This document shows positions 6,209 to 12,919 of a DNA stretch of 15,061 nucleotides, piece by piece. Location of the stretch: assembly GCA_947311265.1 (NCBI GenBank), contig CAMZKQ010000087.1, forward strand, positions 1 to 15,061, written 5' to 3'. The DNA comes from an uncultured Chlorobiota bacterium (GTDB lineage Bacteria > Bacteroidota > Bacteroidia > Bacteroidales > JAADGE01). The translations under genes were made by a program, and so were the position numbers. The stretch's first letter is position 1, and each line of letters starts with the position of its first letter. The notes under the pieces are model-generated. The model was not told where the DNA came from and ran no database searches. It saw only the letters and a list, made by a program, of their open reading frames with translations.

Positions 6209-7364
6209 CTTTGTAAAGGTTTAAAAACTGTAGGGCGACCTTTTTTTTTCCATAATTATTTTCGGCATATTGGCGTAGTTTTTCAGGCTTAAAATCGCTA
6301 GCATTATCAAGCATATAATTTATAGTTTCGATGAGTTGTTGTTCGTTTTTTGGCTCAATTACTCGCCCAAACTCTGTGCCAGTATGGTCTAAAATCCCGC
6401 CACATTTGGTGGTAAGTACAGGCACACCACAAGCCAAACTTTCAATTACAGGTATTTGGAATGTTTCGTAATTGCTAAACATTAGCAGAAATTGGGCATT
6501 TTGTATTAAGCTTGCAAGTTGCTGAGTTTCAACACGCCCCAAGAAGCTAACAAACTTCTTTTCTATTCCCAATGTGTGGGCAAAAGCTGCTGCGGTGATT
6601 TTATTTTCTCCAATCCCGACAATGTTTAATTTAAAATCTTGGCGTGTTTCGCTTAGTTGCTTTACAGTTCTTAGTATCCCCGAAATATTTTTATGCTCGT
6701 CTTTAAAGTTAGTGATATGGATAATCTCTTTTATTTTCCCCGATTTTTTTATGCCTTTGTAGTTGAAGATATTAGTGTCAATTACATTGTAAACAATTTT
6801 ATAATTTTTATTTTTTAGTCCCTGAGCCTCCATGGCTTTTTTTAGGTTTTGAGATACTACCGTAACTGCCGAGGCATATCTTACCGCTATTTTTGTAAAT
6901 AAGATTTTAAGGTCGCCTTTAAACTCTTTTCGGGTGCTTAGGTAGCCCGTCCAGTGTTCGGTAATAATATATGGTATCTGCCTGAAAATTTTATAAAAAA
7001 GTGCCACAACCCCTAGGCGAGTAAGAATATTTACATGGATAATATTGATTTTTTTTAATGATTTTCTAATTATTTTTATGCCCTTAAAAGTGTAAAATAT
7101 CGAAAAAAACAATTTTAAAAAAGCGGTTACTACAGGTATTTTACTGTTTATTTTAGGATAATAAAGTAAGTATTCGCTAAGGTTTTTATTTTTTGAAACC
7201 TTTAAACTATGCTTCTTTAACCCCTTTTTAGGGCAAACCAATAGCACTGAAACGTTGCAGAACTCGGCTACCGCCTCGGCGTGTTTTTGTATAAAGTTGC
7301 CGTTGAGTGGTGCTAATTCGTTGGGATACCAAGCGGTTAAAAAAAGGATATTTAGTGGCTTCAT
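6201..7364 (-). CDS. GT4-family glycosyltransferase
   Basis: This 387-residue retaining glycosyltransferase has the GT-B fold. The N-terminal Rossmann domain starts with NILFLTAWYPNELAPLNGNFIQKHAEAV (5-32), the acceptor-side loop usual in this group, and includes ITEHWTG at 134-140. The C-terminal donor domain holds GRVETQQLASLIQNAQFLLMFS (276-297) and the EX7E motif in YETFQIPVIES, with Glu300 and Glu308 contacting the nucleotide sugar. GVPVLTTKCGGILD (313-326) is the usual phosphate-binding turn. It is the only glycosyltransferase in the operon. It starts 8 bases after the methyltransferase gene and overlaps the flippase by 8. Donor and acceptor sugars cannot be read from the sequence. Confidence 0.92.
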   Translation of the reverse strand: MKPLNILFLTAWYPNELAPLNGNFIQKHAEAVAEFCNVSVLLVCPKKGLKKHSLKVSKNKNLSEYLLYYPKINSKIPVVTAFLKLFFSIFYTFKGIKIIRKSLKKINIIHVNILTRLGVVALFYKIFRQIPYIITEHWTGYLSTRKEFKGDLKILFTKIAVRYASAVTVVSQNLKKAMEAQGLKNKNYKIVYNVIDTNIFNYKGIKKSGKIKEIIHITNFKDEHKNISGILRTVKQLSETRQDFKLNIVGIGENKITAAAFAHTLGIEKKFVSFLGRVETQQLASLIQNAQFLLMFSNYETFQIPVIESLACGVPVLTTKCGGILDHTGTEFGRVIEPKNEQQLIETINYMLDNASDFKPEKLRQYAENNYGKKKVALQFLNLYKDA

Positions 7365-7372
7365 TCAAAAAA

Positions 7373-8191
7373 TTAAGAGAATTTAGGCATCGCTTCGCTT
7401 TCTACGGAAACGGTGTATAAAGTGTTGGGTAGTTTCAATTTATTTATAGTAAAACTTGCTATGTTTTTATTGATATAAATGGCCGATTTTGTGCCTTCTA
7501 CATGATAGATATTCTTGTGTAAATCTTTTGGAGTGCCATCTAAAATACCTGCCAATACTGGGCTACGTACTAGTTCTGGGTGGTAGGCATAATCGTGCCA
7601 AACAACTATTGAGTTCTCGTGTAGCAGGTGCTCAAATACTTTTTTTGTGTCGTTGGCTACAAATTCGTGGTGATGATTGCCATCAATAAAAACAAGGTCA
7701 AATTTGAGGGGTAAGGCGGAAAAATCGTAATCTAGCGAGTTCCCTTTTAGGTGTTTTATATTTTTGTAATGCTTTGAAAAATAGCCAATTTGTTTAATGT
7801 GGTCTTCGGGCAAATTAATGGCTCGCATCTGCTCGTCCGACATATTAAGGGTATAGCACTGGCTAGCCACCTGTGCCACATTGGCAACGCTTTCGCCTCG
7901 CCAAGTACCGATTTCAAAATACTTGCAATGCGGAAAACTCATTGCTGCTTTTTTTAGTAGCAATAAATCGGTGGGTAGCGAGCCACCATCGGAAAATGTG
8001 TAGGGGGAAATTGCCTTAGTTGTTTCTGGAAATAAGTTGTTTATATTTACTGTTCGAAGCCCATTAGTAATGTTGTAATTCTTTGCCAGATAATCTGCCC
8101 AAAGGTCTGGGCTATCAATTATTTTATTGAGTAGCGATGGCTGTTTAAGTATCGCAAAAATGGCTTTAAATGCTTTTTTAAGTTTATTCAT
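7373..8191 (-). CDS. Class I SAM-dependent methyltransferase (Methyltransf_24 type)
   Basis: This 272-residue protein carries a methyltransferase core of the group often found in cephalosporin-hydroxylase-like and glycan-locus enzymes. Motif I is YFEIGTWRGES at 91-101 (Glu93, Gly95, Gly99). LVFIDGNHHHEFVANDT at 166-182 is the conserved FIDGxHxxxxVxxD block that binds metal in related O-methyltransferases, and VVWHDY at 196-201 is the following strand. The first 70 residues form a helical lid with no motif that I recognise. It overlaps the FemAB-like gene by 8 bases and lies 8 bases before the GT4 gene. It is the second methyltransferase of this operon, distinct from the FkbM type. It probably methylates a sugar of the same glycan; the substrate is not shown. 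Confidence 0.8.
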   Translation of the reverse strand: MNKLKKAFKAIFAILKQPSLLNKIIDSPDLWADYLAKNYNITNGLRTVNINNLFPETTKAISPYTFSDGGSLPTDLLLLKKAAMSFPHCKYFEIGTWRGESVANVAQVASQCYTLNMSDEQMRAINLPEDHIKQIGYFSKHYKNIKHLKGNSLDYDFSALPLKFDLVFIDGNHHHEFVANDTKKVFEHLLHENSIVVWHDYAYHPELVRSPVLAGILDGTPKDLHKNIYHVEGTKSAIYINKNIASFTINKLKLPNTLYTVSVESEAMPKFS

Positions 8192-9101
8192 GTTTCTTTT
8201 TGAAGTGTTTTAATAGTCCCAAATTCTCTTTTCGGTAAGTATAATATTCTTTTTTTGTAGCTCCCCAGCCCGAAAAAAAACGGGCAATACCAGCTATGTT
8301 TGAACCCTCAAAATCAAGAGTTAAATTTGTGTTGGCGTGCGTTTTTATAAATTCATTAAAAAGCAGAAAAGTAGCCCCTTGGCTTTCTTTTGATTTTACC
8401 GAAGCACCTAGTAAATAATACACCGTATTTCTGAAAAATAAAAAAAAGCAAGCTGAAACAGTTTCATTATTTTTATTTTTTGCATAGTAGATTTTTGCAT
8501 TCCCCTTTGCCTGTGCATGGCTAATTAGTGCTTCTATTTTGTTATACACCTGTGGCGAAATTACGGTTGCCGACTGTTTTCTTTTCAGTGTAATTAGGGG
8601 CTTAAAATCATCGAGTTTTACTATATGTAATTCATTTTTAATTGCTTTTTTGATGTTTCGTTTAGTATTTGAGCTAAAATTTTGACTCAAAGTAGCATAA
8701 TTTTTATCTAAATCAAGAATGAAATTACTGTTTTTTTTAAGCTTTAATTTTTCAAAATTTAAGCCAGAGGAAAAATTAAACTCAATAATTTTAAATGTTT
8801 TTGGAATGGTATTTATCATATTCAAAATTAAACTTTCCTCTGCCGTAGCAGGAAAAAATAGCCCTTGTTGCTGCAAAAGTGGAAACCTGCACATATATTT
8901 TATGCCCATTTTTAGTTTGTAGGGTAGTGGTAAAACGGCCAAGTAATTGCCCCAAATTATGCCGCCCCAATTTTCTGTCATAATATCCAAGTACCACGAC
9001 ATGCCGTAAATCATTGAATTATTGGCATTTTTTACACAAGAGTTCCACTTGTCTGTGTCAATTTCTTTTCGAGAAAGGTAAATTATTTTAGGTGTAGGCA
9101 T
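8184..9101 (-). CDS. FemAB-like acyl/peptidyl transferase of the GNAT fold
   Basis: This is a 305-residue protein of the FemAB/peptidoglycan-bridge-like superfamily, which transfers amino-acyl or acyl groups to amino sugars or peptides. The N-terminal half has IYGMSWYLDIM (31-41), WGNYLAVLPLPYKLKMGIKYM (50-70) and QQQGLFF (77-83), the first GNAT-like lobe. The second lobe has LGASVKSKESQGATFLLFNEFI (231-252) and LDFEGSNIAGIARFFSGWGA (262-281), the family's FDFEGS ... FFxxFGA signature. I chose ATG 9101 because the conserved YLSR.EID region starts right after it and GGAG precedes it. The frame is open further up, with in-frame ATGs at 9116 and 9110; every choice overlaps the preceding GNAT gene, this one by 14 bases. 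An N-acyl decoration of the locus glycan is inferred. Confidence 0.78.
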   Translation of the reverse strand: MPTPKIIYLSRKEIDTDKWNSCVKNANNSMIYGMSWYLDIMTENWGGIIWGNYLAVLPLPYKLKMGIKYMCRFPLLQQQGLFFPATAEESLILNMINTIPKTFKIIEFNFSSGLNFEKLKLKKNSNFILDLDKNYATLSQNFSSNTKRNIKKAIKNELHIVKLDDFKPLITLKRKQSATVISPQVYNKIEALISHAQAKGNAKIYYAKNKNNETVSACFFLFFRNTVYYLLGASVKSKESQGATFLLFNEFIKTHANTNLTLDFEGSNIAGIARFFSGWGATKKEYYTYRKENLGLLKHFKKKHE

Positions 9102-10182
9102 TGTCTCCATCTCCATTTTTAATCGGCTTATCGCTCTTAAAGTAAGCCTGCATATTATAATGAGCAAAAAAACGGCGTTCGGTTGCTTTTGCAAATATTG
9201 AAAGCCGTTTTTGGGCTATAATTTGACTGCTAATTTGCGTATCGAAACACTCCAAAATCTTAATTTTATATTGCCTGACATACAACGTAAGGATATTTAC
9301 AATCTTGCTTGCATCGCCTGTATATTCTAAAAAAGGGAGGCTCATAAAACCCTCTCTAATTTTAATAATTATGAAGCCAGTAACTTGATTTTCAGAATTA
9401 TAAATTGCAATTTTGGTATAGAAAAACTGCTTTGCCGAGCTCGAAAAAAAATATTTATTATCTAAAATTGTTTTAGATTTCCGCTCTCTTACCCAAGGGT
9501 AGTTGAGGAAATGCTCCATTTCAGTTGTTGTTTTTTTAAAGGCATGATTTTTATAACTGGTGGCAATAAAGGCCGCTATTTTAGTATCTATTTTTAAAAT
9601 GACTTTGAAATTTACTGCTGGCTTGGAGGTTTTAAAGCGTTTTAGGCGTAAGCCCAAAAGGGCATTTATACAAAAATCAATAGTCCAAAGTAGGGGCTTT
9701 GCTGTTTTGAAAAATAGATGTTTGGCAGGCAAAACATCGCTGAATACCGACCTGAAATAAATTCGCTTGCCCTTAATATTTGCTACCTGCCTAAAAAAAG
9801 TACTTTTGTCGTAAAGCGATTTGGAATTGGGGGCATAATTAGAAAACATCAATTTATTATCCCATGCCTGCAACGCCATTTTAAGAATTTCCATAGAAAA
9901 GCCTTTTCGGCGGTGCTTGGGGTGTACCCAGCTGCCACTTATCCAAGCCAGTTTTATAGGTTTTTCATTCTCAAAAATTAAATCTGAGAATAGGCTGCGA
10001 TATGCAACTAGCTGGTTATTAATTGTTAAGTAAATTAGAGCAACATCATTTTCGTCCGCTCGCTTGTTATTTATGTAAGATATGGCTCTGTGCTCAGAAA
10101 TTGGAATATCCGACCAAGATTGGTATATGTCAGACTTAATAAAGGCTGAGAGTTCTTTTATTTTTATTATTTTATACTCCAT
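9088..10182 (-). CDS. GNAT-family N-acyltransferase, first gene of the glycan operon
   Basis: This 364-residue protein has an N-terminal GNAT domain. Its acetyl-CoA motif A is WVHPKHRRKGFSMEILKMAL at 85-104, where RRKGFS (91-96) stands for the R-x-x-G-x-G/A pyrophosphate loop with Ser at the last position. NNQLVAYRSLF (55-65) is the strand before it, and LMFSNYAPNSKSLYDK (111-126) the motif B region. The second half (about 180-364) is variable, with another GNAT-like pattern near FIIIKIREGFMSLPFLEY, so the protein may be a double-GNAT. The ATG at 10182 lies 15 bases from a well-formed promoter and diverges from ldcA. It heads an operon of glycan genes with overlaps throughout, so it likely acylates a nucleotide sugar or a lipid-linked sugar. 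The substrate is unknown. Confidence 0.75.
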   Translation of the reverse strand: MEYKIIKIKELSAFIKSDIYQSWSDIPISEHRAISYINNKRADENDVALIYLTINNQLVAYRSLFSDLIFENEKPIKLAWISGSWVHPKHRRKGFSMEILKMALQAWDNKLMFSNYAPNSKSLYDKSTFFRQVANIKGKRIYFRSVFSDVLPAKHLFFKTAKPLLWTIDFCINALLGLRLKRFKTSKPAVNFKVILKIDTKIAAFIATSYKNHAFKKTTTEMEHFLNYPWVRERKSKTILDNKYFFSSSAKQFFYTKIAIYNSENQVTGFIIIKIREGFMSLPFLEYTGDASKIVNILTLYVRQYKIKILECFDTQISSQIIAQKRLSIFAKATERRFFAHYNMQAYFKSDKPIKNGDGDNAYT

Positions 10183-10196
10183 TCAAGAAAAGAAAA

Positions 10197-10226
10197 CAAA
10201 AATACCTATTTTTGTTAAAATTGCAA
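10197..10226 (-). promoter_or_regulatory. Promoter of the glycan operon
   Basis: The minus strand carries TTG at 10226-10224, exactly 19 bases, then TATTTTTG at 10204-10197, a full match to the Bacteroidota consensus. It ends 15 bases before the first ATG of the operon, so the leader would be under about 12 bases. Confidence 0.6.
10207..10214 (+). promoter_or_regulatory. Possible -7 box of ldcA on the opposite strand
   Basis: TATTTTTG on the plus strand matches TAnnTTTG and lies 38 bases before the ldcA ATG. With the minus-strand box two bases away it forms the perfect inverted repeat CAAAAATA-CC-TATTTTTG (10197-10214). No TTG occurs at the right distance upstream on the plus strand. A weaker alternative is TTG at 10212 with TACACTTT at 10234. 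Confidence 0.4.
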
Positions 10227-10252
10227 AGAAGTTTACACTTTACAAAAATAGT

Positions 10253-11215
10253 ATGAAAAAAAGGCCGCTTATTATACCAAAAAAAATAGCACAAGGCGAT
10301 ACCGTAAGGCTTATTGCACCAGCTGGTTTTGTGAGCCAAAAACAGCTAGATTATACAACTAAAACTCTTGAAAAATTAGGGCTAAAAACAATTTACTCTA
10401 AAATAATCCTAAAAAAAACAGGCTATTTGGCAGGTTCGGATAGCGGTAGATTAAATGATTTGCATGCCGCTTTTCTTTGCAAAAAAAGTCAGCTAATACT
10501 CTGTATAAGAGGAGGATATGGAACAATGCGCTTGCTTAAAAATATTGATTATGATTTAATTCGGCAACACCCTAAAATTATAATTGGCTATTCGGATATA
10601 ACTGCCCTGCTACAGGCCATTTATAAGTACTCGGGGCTAGTGGGTTTTCACGGCGTGGTGGGTATTTCGGCGTTTACTGCTTATACCAAATCTGCCTTTG
10701 GGCAGATATTAATGCAGCCGAGCAATCAGCAATTGATACTGAATTATCAGCCACCAGAAAATAAGAACCCTACACCTTATATTATACAAAGCGGAAAAGC
10801 AACTGGGATTTTGGCCGGTGGCAACCTATCCATGCTGGTAGCATTGCTTGGTACGCCCTACGATATTAGCTGGAAAGGGAAGCTAATTTTTATTGAAGAA
10901 ATTAATGAATACCCTTATAAAATTGATAAATTTTTAACCCAACTTTTGCTTGCCGGAAAATTACAAGAGGCATCGGGGCTAATTTTGGGCGTTTTTAACG
11001 CTTGCGATATTGATGGTGAAAATACAAAAAGAGAAAAATCATTTTCCTTGCAAGAGGTGCTGACCGAACGGCTAAAACCGTTAAATATTCCAATATTATA
11101 TGGCTTTTCGTTTGGGCATATTAGTCGTCAAGCTATTTTCCCTATCGGGATTTTGGCTGAAATGAACACCCATACGCAAAGCGTTCGTTTGCTAGAAAGT
11201 TGCCTTTTAAGATAG
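10253..11215 (+). CDS. ldcA: LD-carboxypeptidase (peptidase S66, LdcA/MccF family)
   Basis: This 320-residue serine peptidase would remove the terminal D-Ala from murein tetrapeptides during peptidoglycan recycling; MccF relatives cleave microcin C-type conjugates. The nucleophile is Ser114 in IGYSDITALL (111-120), after the CIRGGYGTMRLL block (84-95). The acidic residue is Glu215 or Glu216 in LIFIEEINEYPYKID (211-225), and the histidine is His289 in GFSFGHI (284-290). These positions closely match the Ser115, Glu217, His285 triad of Pseudomonas LdcA. The start at ATG 10253 is chosen because conserved sequence (DTVRLIAPAG at 16-25) begins just after it; an open frame upstream to 10082 runs into the divergent gene and promoter. 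There is no signal peptide, which fits a cytoplasmic recycling enzyme. It diverges from the glycan operon. Confidence 0.92.
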   Translation: MKKRPLIIPKKIAQGDTVRLIAPAGFVSQKQLDYTTKTLEKLGLKTIYSKIILKKTGYLAGSDSGRLNDLHAAFLCKKSQLILCIRGGYGTMRLLKNIDYDLIRQHPKIIIGYSDITALLQAIYKYSGLVGFHGVVGISAFTAYTKSAFGQILMQPSNQQLILNYQPPENKNPTPYIIQSGKATGILAGGNLSMLVALLGTPYDISWKGKLIFIEEINEYPYKIDKFLTQLLLAGKLQEASGLILGVFNACDIDGENTKREKSFSLQEVLTERLKPLNIPILYGFSFGHISRQAIFPIGILAEMNTHTQSVRLLESCLLR

Positions 11216-11454
11216 ACCATAATAAAAAGAGTAAATAAAATATAATATTCAATTAACTTTTATATTATACTGGAAATCAAACACTTAAACCCATTTTTTT
11301 TATTTTGTTTAGAGGTCGTAGTAAACTAATTTATATTTTTTGTTAGCTTGACCAAACAGAATGTACAGTTAAGGATTTTTTACATCAATATAATGGCATA
11401 GAATATGCAATATACTTGAAAAGAAAAACTATTATCTCAGAATCCCTAATCAGA
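11216..11454 (+). other. Intergenic AT-rich stretch between ldcA and the response regulator
   Basis: I find no gene here. The only structure noticed is an AT-only inverted repeat, TATAATAT with ATATTATA, about 25 bases after the ldcA stop, which may end that transcript. No box matching TAnnTTTG is present ahead of the response regulator. Confidence 0.4.
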
Positions 11455-11865
11455 ATGAATTATAAAGTACTAGTAGTTGAAGATTTTACGCCTGCCCGAA
11501 AATCGTTTCAAGATATTCTTGAAGTACTAGGGTGCAGCTACGTTCTGGCTGCCGACGGCTTGGGGGCCATTCATAAACTTCGCAATGATTCGTTTGATGT
11601 TATTTTGATGGATTTACAAATGCCTGTGTTAAATGGCTTTGAAACGACCGAACATATCCGCCGTAATTTCCCTTACCCTTCTAATGCTATCCCGATAATA
11701 ATCATGACTGGCTGGGACTATGCCGAGGAACTTTGTAATACTTACAAAGACGAGGGGTTTGATGGTTTTTTGCAAAAACCATTTTCGCTAGAAGCATTGG
11801 AACATGAGCTTAAAGAAGTGATTGAAAATAATGCGAATGTGAACTCTCGGAAATTTAAACTTTAA
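11455..11865 (+). CDS. Single-domain CheY-like response regulator
   Basis: This 136-residue protein consists of a receiver domain and nothing else. The acidic pair is Glu9-Asp10 in VLVVEDF. The phosphorylated Asp53 lies in VILMDLQMP (49-57). Thr85 in IIIMTG (81-86) and Lys108 in FLQKPF (105-110) complete the active site. There is no DNA-binding output domain; the last 15 residues are polar. ATG 11455 is chosen because the first receiver strand starts at residue 4; a TTG start at 11416 would add 13 residues with no counterpart. No histidine kinase is encoded nearby, so it probably works in a phosphorelay or with a hybrid kinase encoded elsewhere. It converges on the lipoprotein gene with an 11-base gap. 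Confidence 0.9.
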   Translation: MNYKVLVVEDFTPARKSFQDILEVLGCSYVLAADGLGAIHKLRNDSFDVILMDLQMPVLNGFETTEHIRRNFPYPSNAIPIIIMTGWDYAEELCNTYKDEGFDGFLQKPFSLEALEHELKEVIENNANVNSRKFKL

Positions 11866-11876
11866 ATTAGATAATA

Positions 11877-12491
11877 CTAATTCTTCGTAAATCCTACTTT
11901 GTTAAAATACTCGTTGATATATGAATAAATTTCTTCTTTTGTCTTCAGGTTATTTTTTAGAGGAACAAGTACATATCCTGCACTGAGGGCATCTATTTTT
12001 AGGGGAAGTGCTTCGTAGGGAAACACAGGTCTAAACTGAATGAAAAAAGGGGTGGGAGGTTTAAAAAATGCACCTATAATTTTATTTTTTTCCATCTCAC
12101 CAGCATCTACAATAGCTTGTGTTAAGCTATTATTAGCGGTATAAAGGTAGGAAGAGCGAACTAAAACATAGGGGGTTTTGCCTTCTACATCAATGCAAAT
12201 ATAGCCTGTAGTTTCTCTTGCAGTTTCTTTTTTCAATGTAAATTCTTTCACTTGGTTTACAACATTCCCTTCTGCATCAGATGTTTTAACTGTATATTTC
12301 CCTATCGGAATATTTCCAAAAACATTTGAAAAGGGCTGTATATTTTTCTCGAAAACTGTAGAACTGTCATTTTTAATACTAACAGTCAGTATTTTTTCGC
12401 TATTATTGAAAAAGGCAAGTGGGCGTTTGGGTGTGGTGTTACAGGCTGATAAAATGGTTATAAGCAGTAGTGGTAGAAATAGTTTTTGCAT
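11877..12491 (-). CDS. Lipoprotein of unknown function
   Basis: I do not recognise this 204-residue protein. It starts with a lipoprotein signal peptide: MQK, a hydrophobic core, and the lipobox LSAC with the lipidated Cys17. Residues after the Cys (NTTPKRP) lack the acidic cluster that sends many Bacteroidota lipoproteins to the cell surface, so a periplasmic-side location is more likely. The region 30-90 looks like an all-beta domain: ILTVSIKNDSSTVFEKNI, then FGNIPIGKYTVKTSDAEGNVV, similar in style to carboxypeptidase-regulatory or Ig-like folds. The rest (130-204) contains FKPPTPFFIQFRPVFPYEALPL. Two TAAATTTG boxes lie upstream. It stands alone between the response regulator and a transposon remnant. 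Confidence 0.7.
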   Translation of the reverse strand: MQKLFLPLLLITILSACNTTPKRPLAFFNNSEKILTVSIKNDSSTVFEKNIQPFSNVFGNIPIGKYTVKTSDAEGNVVNQVKEFTLKKETARETTGYICIDVEGKTPYVLVRSSYLYTANNSLTQAIVDAGEMEKNKIIGAFFKPPTPFFIQFRPVFPYEALPLKIDALSAGYVLVPLKNNLKTKEEIYSYINEYFNKVGFTKN

Positions 12492-12545
12492 CTTTTATTT
12501 TATAGATTAGAAATCAATGTTGTCCTAAATAAATTTTCAGACCTC

Positions 12546-12562
12546 CAAATTTAACAAATTTA
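12546..12562 (-). promoter_or_regulatory. Tandem -7-like boxes upstream of the lipoprotein gene
   Basis: The minus strand reads TAAATTTG twice, at 12562-12555 and 12553-12546, each matching TAnnTTTG. They lie 55-71 bases before the ATG. Neither has a TTG at 19-base spacing, because the upstream bases belong to the long hairpin at 12573-12607. Confidence 0.35.
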
Positions 12563-12572
12563 TTGAGTTTGA

Positions 12573-12607
12573 GGGTTCTTTTTTTGAATGTTTCAAAAAA
12601 AGAACCC
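12573..12607. terminator. Perfect 16-bp hairpin, possible terminator of the transposase remnant
   Basis: GGGTTCTTTTTTTGAA (12573-12588) and its exact reverse complement (12592-12607) are separated by three bases (TGT). It lies 48 bases past the end of the transposase fragment on the minus strand and ahead of the lipoprotein promoter. No T-run follows on either side, though each arm contains seven T or A. It could also be a palindromic end or target of an insertion element. Confidence 0.5.
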
Positions 12608-12654
12608 CTTGCATTGTATTTTGGGGCGGTTTTCCTACATTATTTTGAAAGGGA

Positions 12655-12867
12655 TTATCCACCCATTTCTTTCAAAAATTTTAGAATTAGAATACTTATC
12701 ATAGCCGTCCAAATTTGAATCATTACGGCATTTTCTGCTGTTCCTATAAATAATTTTATCTGTAGGAGTTGCTTTATTTTACGAAAAAACAGTTCAATTT
12801 GCCGTCCTAAATGTTTTTTTGACGGGGCTTTGCTTACTATTTGAGAAAATAAGTTTATATTTGCCAT
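12655..12867 (-). pseudogene. Internally deleted IS4-type transposase
   Basis: The 70-codon frame joins two distant parts of an IS4-family transposase. Residues 1-13 or so (MANINLFSQIVSK) resemble the usual N terminus of the DUF4372-type subgroup. From about residue 22, RQIELFFRKIKQLLQIKLFIGTAENAVMIQIWTAMI matches the region near the C terminus of such enzymes, where RWQIELFFKWIKQ carries the catalytic Glu and GTSENAV follows. The whole catalytic core between them, about 300 residues in intact relatives, is missing. The frame is preserved but the product cannot be active. A run of seven G (12874-12880) lies just before the start. Family assignment rests on the C-terminal motif. Confidence 0.7.
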
Positions 12868-12899
12868 AAGAAAGGGGGGGCAACCTCAAAGTATCATTT

Positions 12900-12919
12900 A
12901 AAAACCGTCTAAGGTTTTT
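12900..12919 (-). terminator. Weak hairpin at the nhaA stop codon
   Basis: AAAAACC (12900-12906) pairs with GGTTTTT (12913-12919) around a 6-base loop that contains the stop codon. On the minus strand the second arm ends in a T-run. It is short, with only two G-C pairs, so termination is uncertain. Confidence 0.35.

Noticed and set aside
8791..8997. Small open frame inside the FemAB-like gene in another frame
   Set aside because: It lies wholly within a real gene, has no recognisable domain and no start context. Other long antisense frames (for example 452-781 and 9718-9981) were rejected for the same reason.
9102..9194. Longer N terminus of the FemAB-like protein
   Set aside because: The extra 31 residues fall within the coding end of the GNAT gene and look like out-of-frame translation; conserved sequence begins after the ATG at 9101.
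10082..10252. Upstream extension of ldcA by 57 codons
   Set aside because: It runs through the divergent promoter and the start of the GNAT gene on the other strand; family homology begins after the ATG at 10253.
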